Positions 18,966-29,979 of a stretch of 64,000 nucleotides of DNA are shown in pieces (the first letter of the stretch is position 1; the number at the start of each line of letters is the position of its first letter). Origin of the DNA: Xenoacremonium recifei (lineage: Eukaryota > Ascomycota > Sordariomycetes > Hypocreales > Nectriaceae); the NCBI GenBank assembly GCA_012184525.1, contig WOFQ01000003.1:1116001-1180000 (forward strand). The letters run 5' to 3'. The notes under the pieces are model-generated. The model searched no databases and was not told the origin of the DNA. It saw only the letters and a program-made list of their open reading frames with translations. The translations under genes were made by a program, and so were the position numbers.

Positions 18966-19336
18966 CTAGTTTTGTTCGACTTTGTCCATGCTAGCATTGA
19001 TCTGCTCCGTAGTGAACCGGTGCATCAGCTTGACGGCCTTCCCGGACTTTGCAGGGTCTTCTTCGGCGGCAGAGGACTTGTTGATGTGAATCTAGAAGAA
19101 ATCAATGTTCGCTTTCTTTCATGAAAATCGGAGTCGCTTACCACCGGGACATCAAAGTCGTAGAGGTCTTTCCAGGCCTTTGCTTCGGGTCTCACAATGT
19201 CAATCTCTTTGTAGGCGAAGGGCCGCTTGTCCCAGACATCAGACAACACGCTCTTAGCTTGAACACACAAACCACAGTTTTCTCGCGTGAAGAGAGTGAT
19301 CCTGCACGCCTGCAGCAGACGCCTAGTAGCCAGCAT
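18966..19336 (-). CDS. glutaredoxin-like protein (DUF836, YDR286C type)
   Basis: A small thioredoxin-fold protein of 106 residues from two exons, 19142-19336 and 18966-19091, with a GTAAGC donor and CTAG acceptor. The fold starts ITLFTRENCGLCVQAKSVL, so the redox motif is C-G-L-C at about residues 21-24, followed by YKEIDI and the cis-proline VP-VIHIN segment. The first ten residues (MLATRRLLQA) are basic and hydrophobic and could act as a short mitochondrial presequence. The family is annotated as glutaredoxin-like with no firmly established substrate. It is convergent with the aldolase and divergent from BET2 with about 260 bp between. Confidence 0.88.
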
Positions 19337-19595
19337 TGTAAATTTATTAAAAAGAGATCAAATATCAAAATGAAGTAGAAAAGATGAGAAATTGATGGAA
19401 TGGTCTGAGATTTGTTTGAAGTTGAAGCTCTGAGCTCTCGGATGACAAGGAGTGCTGGAGCTCCGTTGCCCAATCACAGACCGTGGAAAATGTTAGTGAG
19501 ATGGCCCACCTTACTTATCCACCACCTGGCTTTTGCCTGGATTTTTCACCTTTTCCTCACCAGCCTTTCGTCTGCTCTCGGGAACTCCCTTCACA

Positions 19596-20627
19596 ATGGC
19601 TGAGAGCAAAACGGTGCCCGAGATACCGAGGCTCGCTGTTGAAGCTCATGTCAAATACGTCCAGAGTCTCGACACCAGGAAGGATGAGCTGGACTACTGG
19701 CTGACAGAGCATCTGCGCCTGAACGGCCTCTACTGGGGCCTGACCTCTCTACACCTACTGGGTCGTCCGGATGCCCTCCCTCGTCAAGGAGTCATCGACT
19801 TCGTCCTGTCCTGCCAGCATGAGAACGGCGGCTTTGGCGCGGCACCCGGCCACGACGCTCACCTCCTCTCCACAGTAAGTGCTGTGCAGATTCTCGCCAT
19901 GTGCGACGCCTTCGACGAGCTGGAGGCTCGAGGCAAGGGAAAGGCCGTTGTGGGCAAGTGTAGGTCTTCGTGAAAACTTCACACAAATTGCTACTACTAA
20001 TACGGCGTAGTCCTCGCCGACCTGCAGAACCGAGAGACTGGCACCTTTGCGGGTGACGAGTGGGGTGAAGAGGACACGCGGTTCTTGTACAGTGCCCTGA
20101 ATGGCCTGTCTCTGATGGGACTGCTATCTCTCATCGACGTGGACAAGGCCGTGGAGCATATTGCCGCTTGTGCGAACTTTGACGGCGGCTACGGAGTCGG
20201 GCCGGGTGCGGAGTCGCACTCAGGTCAGATCTTCACATGCGTTGCTGCGTTGACCATCGCCGGACGCCTCGATCTAGTCGATAAGGAGAAGCTTGGCCGC
20301 TGGCTGAGCGAACGGCAGGTTCCCTGTGGTGGCCTGAATGGTCGACCAGAGAAGAAGGAAGATGTCTGTTACAGCTGGTGGGTGTTGAGCAGTCTTGCCA
20401 TGATCGACCGGACACACTGGATAGACCGAGAGGCACTCATCAACTTCATTCTGAGCTCTCAAGACCTTGAGATTGGCGGCATCTCTGACCGACCGGGCGA
20501 CATGGTGGACGTGTGGCATACTGTCTTTGGCCTCGCTGGGCTGAGTCTGCTCGGCTATCCGGGCCTGGAGATGGTTGACCCCGTCTATTGCATGCCGAAA
20601 TCGATCACGAAGAAGATACTCGGCTGA
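19596..20627 (+). CDS. BET2: geranylgeranyltransferase type II (Rab GGTase) beta subunit
   Basis: Catalytic subunit that adds geranylgeranyl groups to the C-terminal cysteines of Rab/Ypt GTPases presented by the escort protein; it needs an alpha subunit encoded elsewhere. Two exons, 19596-19959 and 20011-20627, give 326 residues. Prenyltransferase repeats are visible: GLYWGLTSL, FVLSCQHENGGFGAAPGHDAH, FDGGYGVGPGAESHSGQIFTCVAAL and GGLNGRPEKKEDVCYSWW. Zinc ligands are recognisable as the Asp and Cys of KKEDVCYSWW and the His of DVWHTVFGLAGL. The upstream in-frame ATG at 19533 adds a non-conserved extension and was rejected. The intron has a GTAGGT donor and a CTACTAAT branch point. Confidence 0.94.
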
Positions 20628-23600
20628 AAAGATCGACCAAAAGAGAAGAATCTCCTCACTCAACACCATGAATCAGCACCTCATTGGCCACAAGTCCCTC
20701 GAGTCGAGCATGGAGCTTGCAACCTCTGATCATCCAGAACCCTCTTGCCATCTAATAACCTGCTAAAGACACTGCCCCGTGGTAGCAAGGATACAAGGCG
20801 AGAGGAGACGAATATGTTGGTTTTTTCAGGGGCATCGCCTTTACTCCGTGGAGTTCGCCCTGTGAAGTCCTTCAAACATTTTCACTGCTGAAGTCATTCA
20901 GATCGAGAGTACAGTAATGGACCAAGACGCCATAGGCTCTCCCATTATGCTTAGTTAGGAATAATTTAACTCAAGACTTGATAATTATTTACTCCATGAC
21001 ACCTTGCTCGCTCGACATAGTCTTTGGTGAAACATGCATGTTGTCATGATCTAGCTTCAATGTTGATCCAGATCATTTTGCAATCTTTCTTCAAATCTAT
21101 CATTCAAAAGCTCTTTCAATGCTGCACTGCAGGCACACGCATCTACTCGTTCCTCTCATCCTGCATGTACTTCAATTCAAATAGATCTTGTTAGTTCGTT
21201 GTGCTAAGGGCTACAGTCATTCCGTCGCCAACTTGTCAAGTCTGTTCAATTTACTGCTACTGCAAAGGCCCTCCGAGCGAGTAAACTGCTTGTCGATGAA
21301 CAGCATTTTCTCCTGTTCCTGTTCTATGACGATGTCGCTGCTGACCCAATCTGAAGGTCTGGTGATAACGACTCCGGACTTCATGACTCGCAAGCCGGGT
21401 AGCCTGTCACTCCTGACCACGAGATAGCAGCCAGATCTGACGATTCAGACTCTACCATGAGACCATGGAGCCTTTTATTGTCTCCTCTACTGTCAATCTT
21501 TTTCGTCCTCAGCTTTACGTCTTACGAAGCCATTGAGAGCCTCGAGTCAGTTTGCGGGTAGCGGTCGTTGTATGACACAAGCAGAAGCAACCAAATTATG
21601 ACGGAGCATCAAAGATAAAGGAGCAATATGAGAGCAAGCACGTATTTCGCTCGAGATGTGCTGTCGTGTCTCCAGAACGTGCCGTTGCGTGAGCTCTTAC
21701 TCGTTCCCTGCAATCTGTCAACCGGCTTGCCACACAAGTCATGACCAGACGTGATGGTAGAAAACATGAATGAGCCAGAAAGGTCTTCATTGAAGTACAG
21801 TAGATACGGTGATATCTTCATCAAGGGATGCGGTTTATTTTTTTCCCATCTTCGAATTCGCCCTGCCATCCAGCATTCTTCTTCGTCCTCTTCCATCTGA
21901 CGGGTAATGCTTGTTTTTTCCTGCTCTCCGATGACAAGAAGAGCATGAAAGGAAAGCTGTGGAAAAAAGAAATCGTGCGCATATTTGTTGAGACCAAGCA
22001 GACTCGATTGGTATCATGCTCATCTGCATTCGAACTGGGATTCCCATCAAGTAACCATGCTCAACAATGGATTGCCAATAGAATTCCTTCCTTTTCTACT
22101 CATAATCTTCTTCGCGTTTTTGTGTCTCTATCTGATATCAGGCCTTGCTCGTGAATCACATCTCTCGATTTTGTCCCTTCTCGTTCACCGGAGCTGCTGC
22201 CAAAGTTGGTGAACCTGAATTTTGGGTCATCAATTCACGGAAGACCTAATTAATTCTTCTGAATGTAATAATTCTTCCTAAAGCCTGCTCATGTGACCTT
22301 CCCTTCTAATCTTTCCCTCCCTCCGACAGATTTATCGACCTTCCATCTATGCCCATGCATCCTCTTTTTCGTCTCAGACGAGTCTTTTCTTCGATCTCAG
22401 ACTTCTAGTTCAAGACACTAATTTAGGTCGCTTAAATCTCCAATCTCGGTCTCTTGGGTTAGAATTTTGATCCTCGAACCTCTAGTAGCATTCTTGCTAA
22501 ACCAATCTTCTACACAAGGCGCATATTATTGCTATTCCCTACAACCCAAACGATCTTGGGCGCGTTTCCATTTCTGGCTTCATGAATGAATACTGAGTTC
22601 CACTAGAGATGCTGAGGCCGCACGATATCGTCCTTTCCGAGCCCCGCGATCAACCGCACCGTTCAGACTGATTATCTAACTACTGCTCGGATTCTTCGAA
22701 ATATTCCTACAGTCAGTGCATGGTTCACACATTAAGACTGCCCAGAAAGGGCAATGTCTGATGGGCTCTTCTCCATACTTTCTCTATACTGTCCGAAAAT
22801 TAGTAAAGTCCTGTTTTTTATGACGATCATGGCTGACCGCCTTGGCCCATGACCAAAAGCAATAAAGATCTACAACCTCATCTTTTGTCTCTATAGCATA
22901 TGAGAATGCATGCTGACTCTTCTTCTTGCGGTCCTCTTCCTCCTAAGTGGGAGATTGGCGGCTTCCTCTGCTCAATTGTCCTGCGCGAGTGCTCAATGTT
23001 CACTCGCCAAGCCATGACAACACCGCCCGAGTCAATTAAAACCCAGCCATTGATAGATTAAAAACTGCTTAATCCTATACTCTTTGACTGACCCTAGGGC
23101 ATGCTGCTATTCCGAAAAGATCTTCTACGCGCGCTCTTTCTTTCCCCATGGGCGTCTCTCGATCTTTTGCCACTCCATCTTCTCCACCAACGCAAACACG
23201 AGGATATGATACTTCAACCTGAGCATCTTGCATTGCATTTGATTCAGGTACATCACTGCTTTCTTAGCTCCTGGGTAGTTAATCTTGCTATCAGCCGGCA
23301 AATGTGGCAGCCTGAGGACCCTCTAAATTTCACTGTCCTCGGCTGCCAGGCCACCCAACAGCGCTAGACTAATCACACGGACACGCTGGTGAATTCCGCC
23401 AACATTGATTGACAGACAGCTTCACCAAAGGTCGACTTCAGTAGGAACATGCACGTTCTCGTCCTGAAATGTGCAGAGAAATAGTCACCATAGGAACTTG
23501 CCCTGTCTCATGTACCCCCTAAAGTTTGCCATAAATGTCGCTAGCAAGCTACCTAAGGTGCTTCAATTGCTGACTGTTAGTGCTCAAGGTAATGACAATT

Positions 23601-25876
23601 CTTTGACCTTTATCTAGTAACCTGTCTGGCTGCCCTTTATCTTCTTTCCATGCTCCTTGAATTTCAAAATTGTTACTGTTCTATGGGTAGCCCCATTGGC
23701 TCCCGAAAATATTGCTGGCGACGATGATTCACGGACCATATACACGGGTAATCAGTCGGCGGTCAGTACCTATCTGCCGCCATAAACATTCATTTATTTT
23801 CCCCTGGCTTCCGTCCTCCTCAGGGAACCACTTTTGTTTTGATTCTTCGCTCGATCGTTTTGGTCGACACAAATCGATTCGTCCCCCTTCTCTTCATCCC
23901 CTTCGAATCCAACCATCTCAAACCATCATCCATCAAGCTCAGAACGTTTTACCTTCTTCCCGATAGCGATAGATCGCTCCATTGCTTCGGGAAGGTCGCT
24001 GGGTTCCCCCAGATACCACCAGGCGCGACGAGCGCAGAACTCTTCGAAAGCAACGAGTTACGCTCCTCAATAAAGCTCTAGCCTTCTAGATCTCTTCCTT
24101 GGGGCTTCTTGCCCTTCTCCTCTCCGAAGTTTTGAAGGGATCACGAGGAAATACTCGTCAAGGTGAGCGACCAGATCCCCAGACCTGGGTCAATCGTCGA
24201 GAAACTGTTGTGATCAAGAGGTTTCTAGTCAGCCAGATCGGCTCCTGAAGTCCTCAAGGCCCTTGCGGATCTTTGAAGCACGATTCGGGGATATTTTGGT
24301 TTTCGGTTCGATCGTTATCGCGGTCGAAGAGTCGCTCGCTTCGGTGGCTTGATTTGCATTCCTTTGGACCTTGCCGATTGAATTCGCACTTCTATACCAC
24401 TGCAGACTTTCTAACATTCTTAGCTACCTATCCTTGCTATTGTTTGGCCCTCGGGTTCACCCCTACATTCGTCCCTACTGCCCTCCACCATTCGATCACC
24501 AGACTTCCTAGATAGTCCTCCTTGGAGATCTTAACAGGAGACCCTATACAATATCTTCCAGGATCTCTCTAGTTGCTCATACATCACCAACTTCAACGCA
24601 ACAGTCGTTGCTTTCCTCGGTAAGTCTCCTCCGTCATTTCTAATCAGTACACTCCCATTTGCAAAGGCCCGAATAGGGTCTTTCAAGCTCCTGTTCTACT
24701 TACGAATTCTCTTTAGACCTTACCAAGCGAAGGTATCCCAATGCTCGCAGAAGTAAAGCTTCTGGTCAAAGAATACGTGAACCACTAGTATTTGCCTGTC
24801 TACCGACTGCCTCATCTCTCCGAAGCGACAGCGGATCAAGCACGACAATAGATCAAGGCTTTCCGCATCTGAATCGGATCACAAAGCAAGTGTCACAGTC
24901 TCGAAGCTCTACTGACTCCAAGGTAGAGAGATTGAAGCACTCGTCTCAGGGTGGCTACTGTATTCATTGAAGACGACTAAGGTATCGGCCTACTCTTCTC
25001 TTTGAACCAGCCAACGTTATCTCTAAAAAAACAGCAGAGTCTTTGAATACTGGTGTTCTAGAAGCTAGGTATCTCTCTTACCAGCTCGAGACTTCCTGGA
25101 TGTTGGAATTCTGGTAGCTGAGCAACAGAAAGAGGCTACAGTATCACCAGCAGAGGACAGAGACGAGCCTCTATATCCATTTGAAGTTGGACATCCTAAT
25201 CCTCTTCTTGGTCTTCATGAGATTCTGTCGCAGTTAATTGGAATCGCAAGGTATGTATATTACACTATTCATGTCTTGATTTTCAAATCCGAACTCAGCA
25301 TCCATGTTTTTCCTTTTCTTCTTCTTTTTCTTTGTTATAGTCGACTATTCTTACCCTTGGCTTCTCATATTATCTGGTCAAGTAGCAGATATCTCAGATG
25401 GTGTTGCTTGCTTTTGTGTTTATATCTTCTCAATTCTTGTGGGGAGTTGGAACATCTCAAGCGGCAATGATACAGTCTCCGTACATCTTGGATTGCAAAT
25501 AGGGCTAACTTGACTAGACTTCTATCCCAGCTTCTCCTATCACACGTGCAGTGGCATGCGTCGAATTCTTCGCATCACTCTTTGAATCTGATGCTTCAAG
25601 CAGAACATCAAGTACGTTTCCACATGACAGAGAAGCCTCCCTCCCAGTATGGCTCATGATCCACAAATGCTAACAGATTGCATCGCGGCACTCCAGCTTC
25701 ACCAATAGCTTAATTTTCATTCTGCCACACCTGACTGGCTCGCAGCAATACGCACCTGACTTTATCTAGTAAGTGCAGCAGCTCCTATTGGCCCAAAAGC
25801 CGAGCTTGCAGCTTAGGTTGGGGACAAATAGTAATTCGGCTACAGTATAGTTGGTTCTACGGATTAGGAAGGCACG
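20628..25876. other. 5.2-kb gene-free tract, probably long spliced leader and promoter of the zinc-finger gene
   Basis: No frame here looks coding; all are short and of odd composition. The right half is C/T-rich and holds several good intron signals: GTAAGT at 24620 with CTTTAG ending 24716; GTATGT at 25251 with GGCTAAC and ACTAG ending 25517; and another GTAAGT near 25769. This suggests a long, multiply spliced 5' UTR reading into the gene at 25877. The left half (20.7-23.7 kb) is AT-rich with no recognisable element; a non-coding RNA or distal regulatory region cannot be excluded. Confidence 0.4.
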
Positions 25877-28772
25877 ATGAATACCTTCGACGGCCTCGAG
25901 GCGTTCCTTCCCTTTCGGTTGAGAGAGGACGGAACTGCCTGCTTCGATGAGTCAGCCGAAACCCCCTTTCGTCCCGAGCATTCATCCAGCCCTGAAGAGC
26001 CTGAGGTCACCGACTCGCCTGCCGACAGCAAAGAGCAACCCAAGGAGCAACCCAAGGAGCAACCCGACTCGGCGCCTTCCCCAGAATAGGACTCTGGTCA
26101 TGCGCTCGTCGCTCAGGAACAGCCCAGCCAAAACCTTGCCGTCACAGAGCAAGGTGCTTCTGATCAACTTCCTCGCGGTCAAGAGCAACCCGGACGACGA
26201 TATTCCTTCCTTGACATGCCGCAGGCTCACACACAGTTTTTTAAGCAAGAGCGTCCCGAGTCCCAGCTAAGCATGGGGGCCGACTTCGACGGATTCAGCT
26301 ACCAGTACGACTGGATTGATGATTCAGAAATCCCAATTGACCCGGCTATCCTCCCTGCTTCCTCAGAGCCTCTGGAGACGGAAAGCACGCCAGTCAACCC
26401 TTCGGCTCCGGGCGCTGACTCTTCCACGCCTAACACTGTCCCGACTGCTCCTGCCAGCGTCGCTGCTGCCTCTGCGGTTGCCCATGTTGCTGTGAGTGTT
26501 TCCCGAAGCTCTGGTTCGCTTAGTCTATCTCGGGCTCTATCAGCTTCCGTCACGACTTGCCTCTTCTCTGCTTTCTCCTTTCTCTTCCATCCTGTCTCCG
26601 CTCTCTTCCTCCTCCTCTTCATCTCCTGCTGCATACGCTTGCTACTTTTGCTTCTTTGGCTCCCGGTCCCGACCTGACACGCAGTCACACACTCGTTTTT
26701 TTGCTGAGCCATTCCTGCTTCCAACTTGCTGCCTTCGCGGGGCTTCTGAATCCTTGCATGGGCTGTGCCAGAGCACATATGTGGCCATTGAAGGTTACTG
26801 GACCCTGCATCCTCAATCTCCTTTCTTTTCGTTCCCAGAAGACGGGTGCCTCGGGTCAGATTGCTAACCATGTCTCGTGTAGGAAATGGCCACGGGACTT
26901 GCCACTAAAAGCTCCAACAAGATTCGGACTGCCCACACCACCAGTACAGGTATTCCGCTCAAGTGCGCCGTGTGTCCTGAGGTTCCTAATTTCTCGGATT
27001 TGTCGCATCTCCTCACGCATATTTCCTCCAAGGGTCACCTTCACCATGAGACTCAAACGAAGCTCAGAGCTCATCATGACCTCACCGCCGCCGTTCGTTT
27101 GCGAGATTACGAGCAATGGTACCAGGACCACCACATCGAAGGCCTCCTAGTGGAAAGAATGAAAGCAAAGGCTGTCAAAGAGGCTCGGAACAGGCAGCCA
27201 AACAGCAGAACTGGTCGTGGCGGCCCGAAGACCAAGGTGAGAATGATAATCCCCTAGGAGCTAGTGGCAAGCTGACTTTGACATGACAGAGCAAGAAGAA
27301 GAAGACCAAGCGATCTACATCCAGAAATGCAGTGATCAAGGTCGAGTCAGACGGAATGACCCCCGAGAATCCGTTATATCCAACTCTTGCCAGTTCGGAA
27401 CAGGAGTCGGATACGCCAGAAGACGGAAATGAAGCGCTATCTCTGAAAGGAACGGTCTGGCCAGGTATAGGGAAAATGGACCTCGCAAATGAAGAGATGA
27501 AGCGCACTCGGAATCAGCGGAAGCCGAAGTCAACCATTGACAAGATGAAACGAATTTCACAGGGTATCGAGCCGGTTCAGATGGTCATGACCCCTGACTG
27601 GGAGGTTCAACGTTTCAAGAATGTCTACGACGAAAGCGAGTCTCCTGGTCCAGAGCCAGATGAACCGGTAAGACAGCAATTTTCACCCATACTTCTTCTT
27701 TGAATACTGACAGTTTAGGCTTCACCTCCGAAGGTGCCAAAACAGAGGCGCAGGAAGCCCGAGGCTCAAATTGACGTTCCACCCAATGGACCGCGTAACC
27801 GTCGTCCGAACACACGTAGCACGACCAGAAGAATCGAAACACAACAGTCGTTCAATTCGGATAGCCATGCCAGTGCCGTTCATAATTCAAGTGGTTATCG
27901 GCAGAGCCAAGACATCTTCGGCGCTGGATCTTCCAATGGTACGTTTGTGACAAAAGGTCAAGAATATTGGTCTTTAATATTTTGAACAGGTCCCTACGAC
28001 ACTCGAACTTTCGAATTAATTCCGGAACACGAGCAGAGGTATTTCACGTCCAAAACAATTCAATTATGGCACAGTTATACTAACAAATCTCTTTAGGTTC
28101 GAACTTCGTAACCGCATCTCGATGCCAACCTTGAACCCCATCTCGCACTCCAACATGGCTTCCCCTACGCCTACATCGAGGGCCATGCCGACTCGAACGC
28201 ACACGGGCCCGGATCCCAATCGTGAAAGGTCACAGAATTATACTTGGAGTACGTCGCTATTTTTTAATCAGCTTACTTCTACCTAGGGGGAGGGCGGACC
28301 TAGAAGAGAAATGTTCCTGTGCTAATCTGTCTCAGGCCGCTTCGCTCCAATCGACTCTCCGTATTCCCCCGTGGACGACAATTTGGCATACCCGAACCAC
28401 AATCACAGCCCCTATGGCGCCTCTAGCCACTTTGACGGAAACTTTCATTTGTCTTCCGAGAATCCGGTTCAGGCGCACCAGGAAAGCCAGTCAAACGGGA
28501 CCGTTCAGGAGAACCAGTACCTGAACATGTCAGGGACCAATCCACTTTTCTCCCATGATCGAGTCTTCATGTACGGCCAGTCATCCGCCGACACAACTCT
28601 CGCATCTCTTGCGTTTACGCCAATCAACCAGACAACGGGCACCGAGACTGCTCAGTCAGATGAGCGGCAGCGCAATGGCACCGGCTCGATGGAGACAAGC
28701 GACGGAATTTGGCATCCGAGAGCGCCTGGTGCCGATATGGATCTCCATGATGACCTGGACTCAGGCTTCTGA
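25877..28772 (+). CDS. zinc-finger-like nuclear protein, frame interrupted by one in-frame UAG
   Basis: Seven exons join in frame: 25877-26491, 26883-27236, 27290-27667, 27719-27938, 27990-28038, 28097-28248 and 28336-28772. The single frame has protein-like sequence from 25877 but meets a TAG at 26087-26089, then continues in the same frame to the first donor (735 codons in all). From the downstream ATG at 26216 the product would be 621 residues. Exon 2 contains a C2H2-type pattern (CAVCPEV, then histidines in HLLTHISSKGHLHH) and a basic helical region. Basic patches (SKKKKTKRS, PKQRRRKPE) fit nuclear localisation. The C-terminal third is Asn/Ser/Pro-rich, like fungal transcription regulators. 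The preceding region suggests a long spliced leader. The UAG may be an RNA-editing site, a sequence error or a disabling mutation. DNA target unknown. Confidence 0.75.
26072..26105 (+). promoter_or_regulatory. hairpin presenting the in-frame UAG in its loop
   Basis: CCAGA (26081-26085) pairs perfectly with TCTGG (26093-26097), leaving a 7-nt loop AUAGGAC that contains the UAG (A at 26088). An outer GCGC/GCGC pairing (26072-26075 with 26102-26105) can extend the stem across an internal loop. U at -1 and G at +1 of the adenosine, and a loop position, match the described preference of A-to-I mRNA editing in Sordariomycete sexual stages. Editing itself is inference. Confidence 0.45.
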
Positions 28773-29979
28773 GAACTCTACCTGCTAACATCAATGCTGG
28801 GTGTCAAACATATGAAGAATCAGAGGCAGGCTGCGTCGAAAACCCCTTTCTTCATTCTTTTTTTCTTTTCTTTTCTTTTCTTTTCTTTTTTTTTTCTCTC
28901 TTCTTCTCCGGTCTTCGTCTTGGAAGGGCTTCTGATCGAGTTCTCATAAAGGTTAGGGGCAGATCATGGGGAGTTCTAGGTTTTCTTTTCGGGTCACAGA
29001 GAGAAGGTGTGATTGTCTATGGGATCTTCTTATAGACGTCGAAACTTTGACTCTGGGTGGCACTTACGTATTCGAAGGATGGCACTTGACCATCAACACT
29101 TGCGGGAAAGGGTTTTTCTTTTACTTTTTTAGGCGGATCGACAGTGAGTAATTTCCCTTTTTCATTCTTCATTGTGAGTTCATCTTACTTACAAGTCTTT
29201 AAGGTTTTACTCAGCAGCCGGTACTATGACCACAGAGTCGACAGGCTATATACCGGCTTCCGACAAGAGGCCTGGCACATTCAGCACGTTGCCTCATTTC
29301 ACCTTTCAGAAGTTCTAGTCTCGCTTGTGAGGCTGGACGGTGCGGGAATAGTCGGCTTTTATATGGATGCTGCGGGTTCAAGTTGCGTTTCGGCGAGAGT
29401 GTGGGCCGGCATTCAACAGGAAGTCTGGCGCATCTGGAGTTTTGCTTCTCTTCTAAACCTTCGAGTCTCGGTCGAAGAAGTTTGGACAGAGAGGAAGGAC
29501 TGGTACAACGAGAAGCCTCAGGCGTCAATGGCAGTGATACACTGGTCACTACTACTACGAGGCCTCAGGGGCAATCTCGTGGAGTTCGGAAGTTTACGAC
29601 GACAGAGGGACATTGGAATTCATTCGCATAATGGCGTTTTAGGCGCGTAGGGTTACCGCATTTAGGGTCATCGTGACAGATTGAAGTGGAAAGGTACTTA
29701 TTAGGATCAAGTAATATACATTTGCTTAACATAGCACACAACCTTCGTCCCTTGTCATGTCCCAATGGGCCAATACATCCACCAGGGGCACCCAGGGGCA
29801 CTCGGGGGTCGTCACGTGTCTTCGTGCCATTCCGGCCCCCCAACGGGCGCGGATGAGAGTGGGTCCGCGCAACCTCTCAACGCGTCTAGGCCCCTAATCA
29901 ACGCGGTCGCTCTAACGTCACAGATACTTGGACATTGACAATTTGACCCAGCTGTCGGTCAGGCGTCATCCCTCCGCAC
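28773..29979. other. intergenic region with TTTTC microsatellite
   Basis: Contains the 3' UTR of the zinc-finger gene, a (TTTTC)n tract at about 28858-28896 and the MSH3 promoter. The promoter includes CACGTG at 29813-29818 and ACGCGT at 29880-29885. Frames at 28966-29151 and 29144-29650 are unlikely to be coding. Confidence 0.5.
29880..29885. promoter_or_regulatory. MCB-like element (ACGCGT) upstream of MSH3
   Basis: A perfect MluI cell-cycle box core 95 bp before the MSH3 start, with a near match (ACGCGG) about 20 bp further on. In yeasts MBF binds this core to induce replication and repair genes at G1/S. Function here is inferred from position only. Confidence 0.4.
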
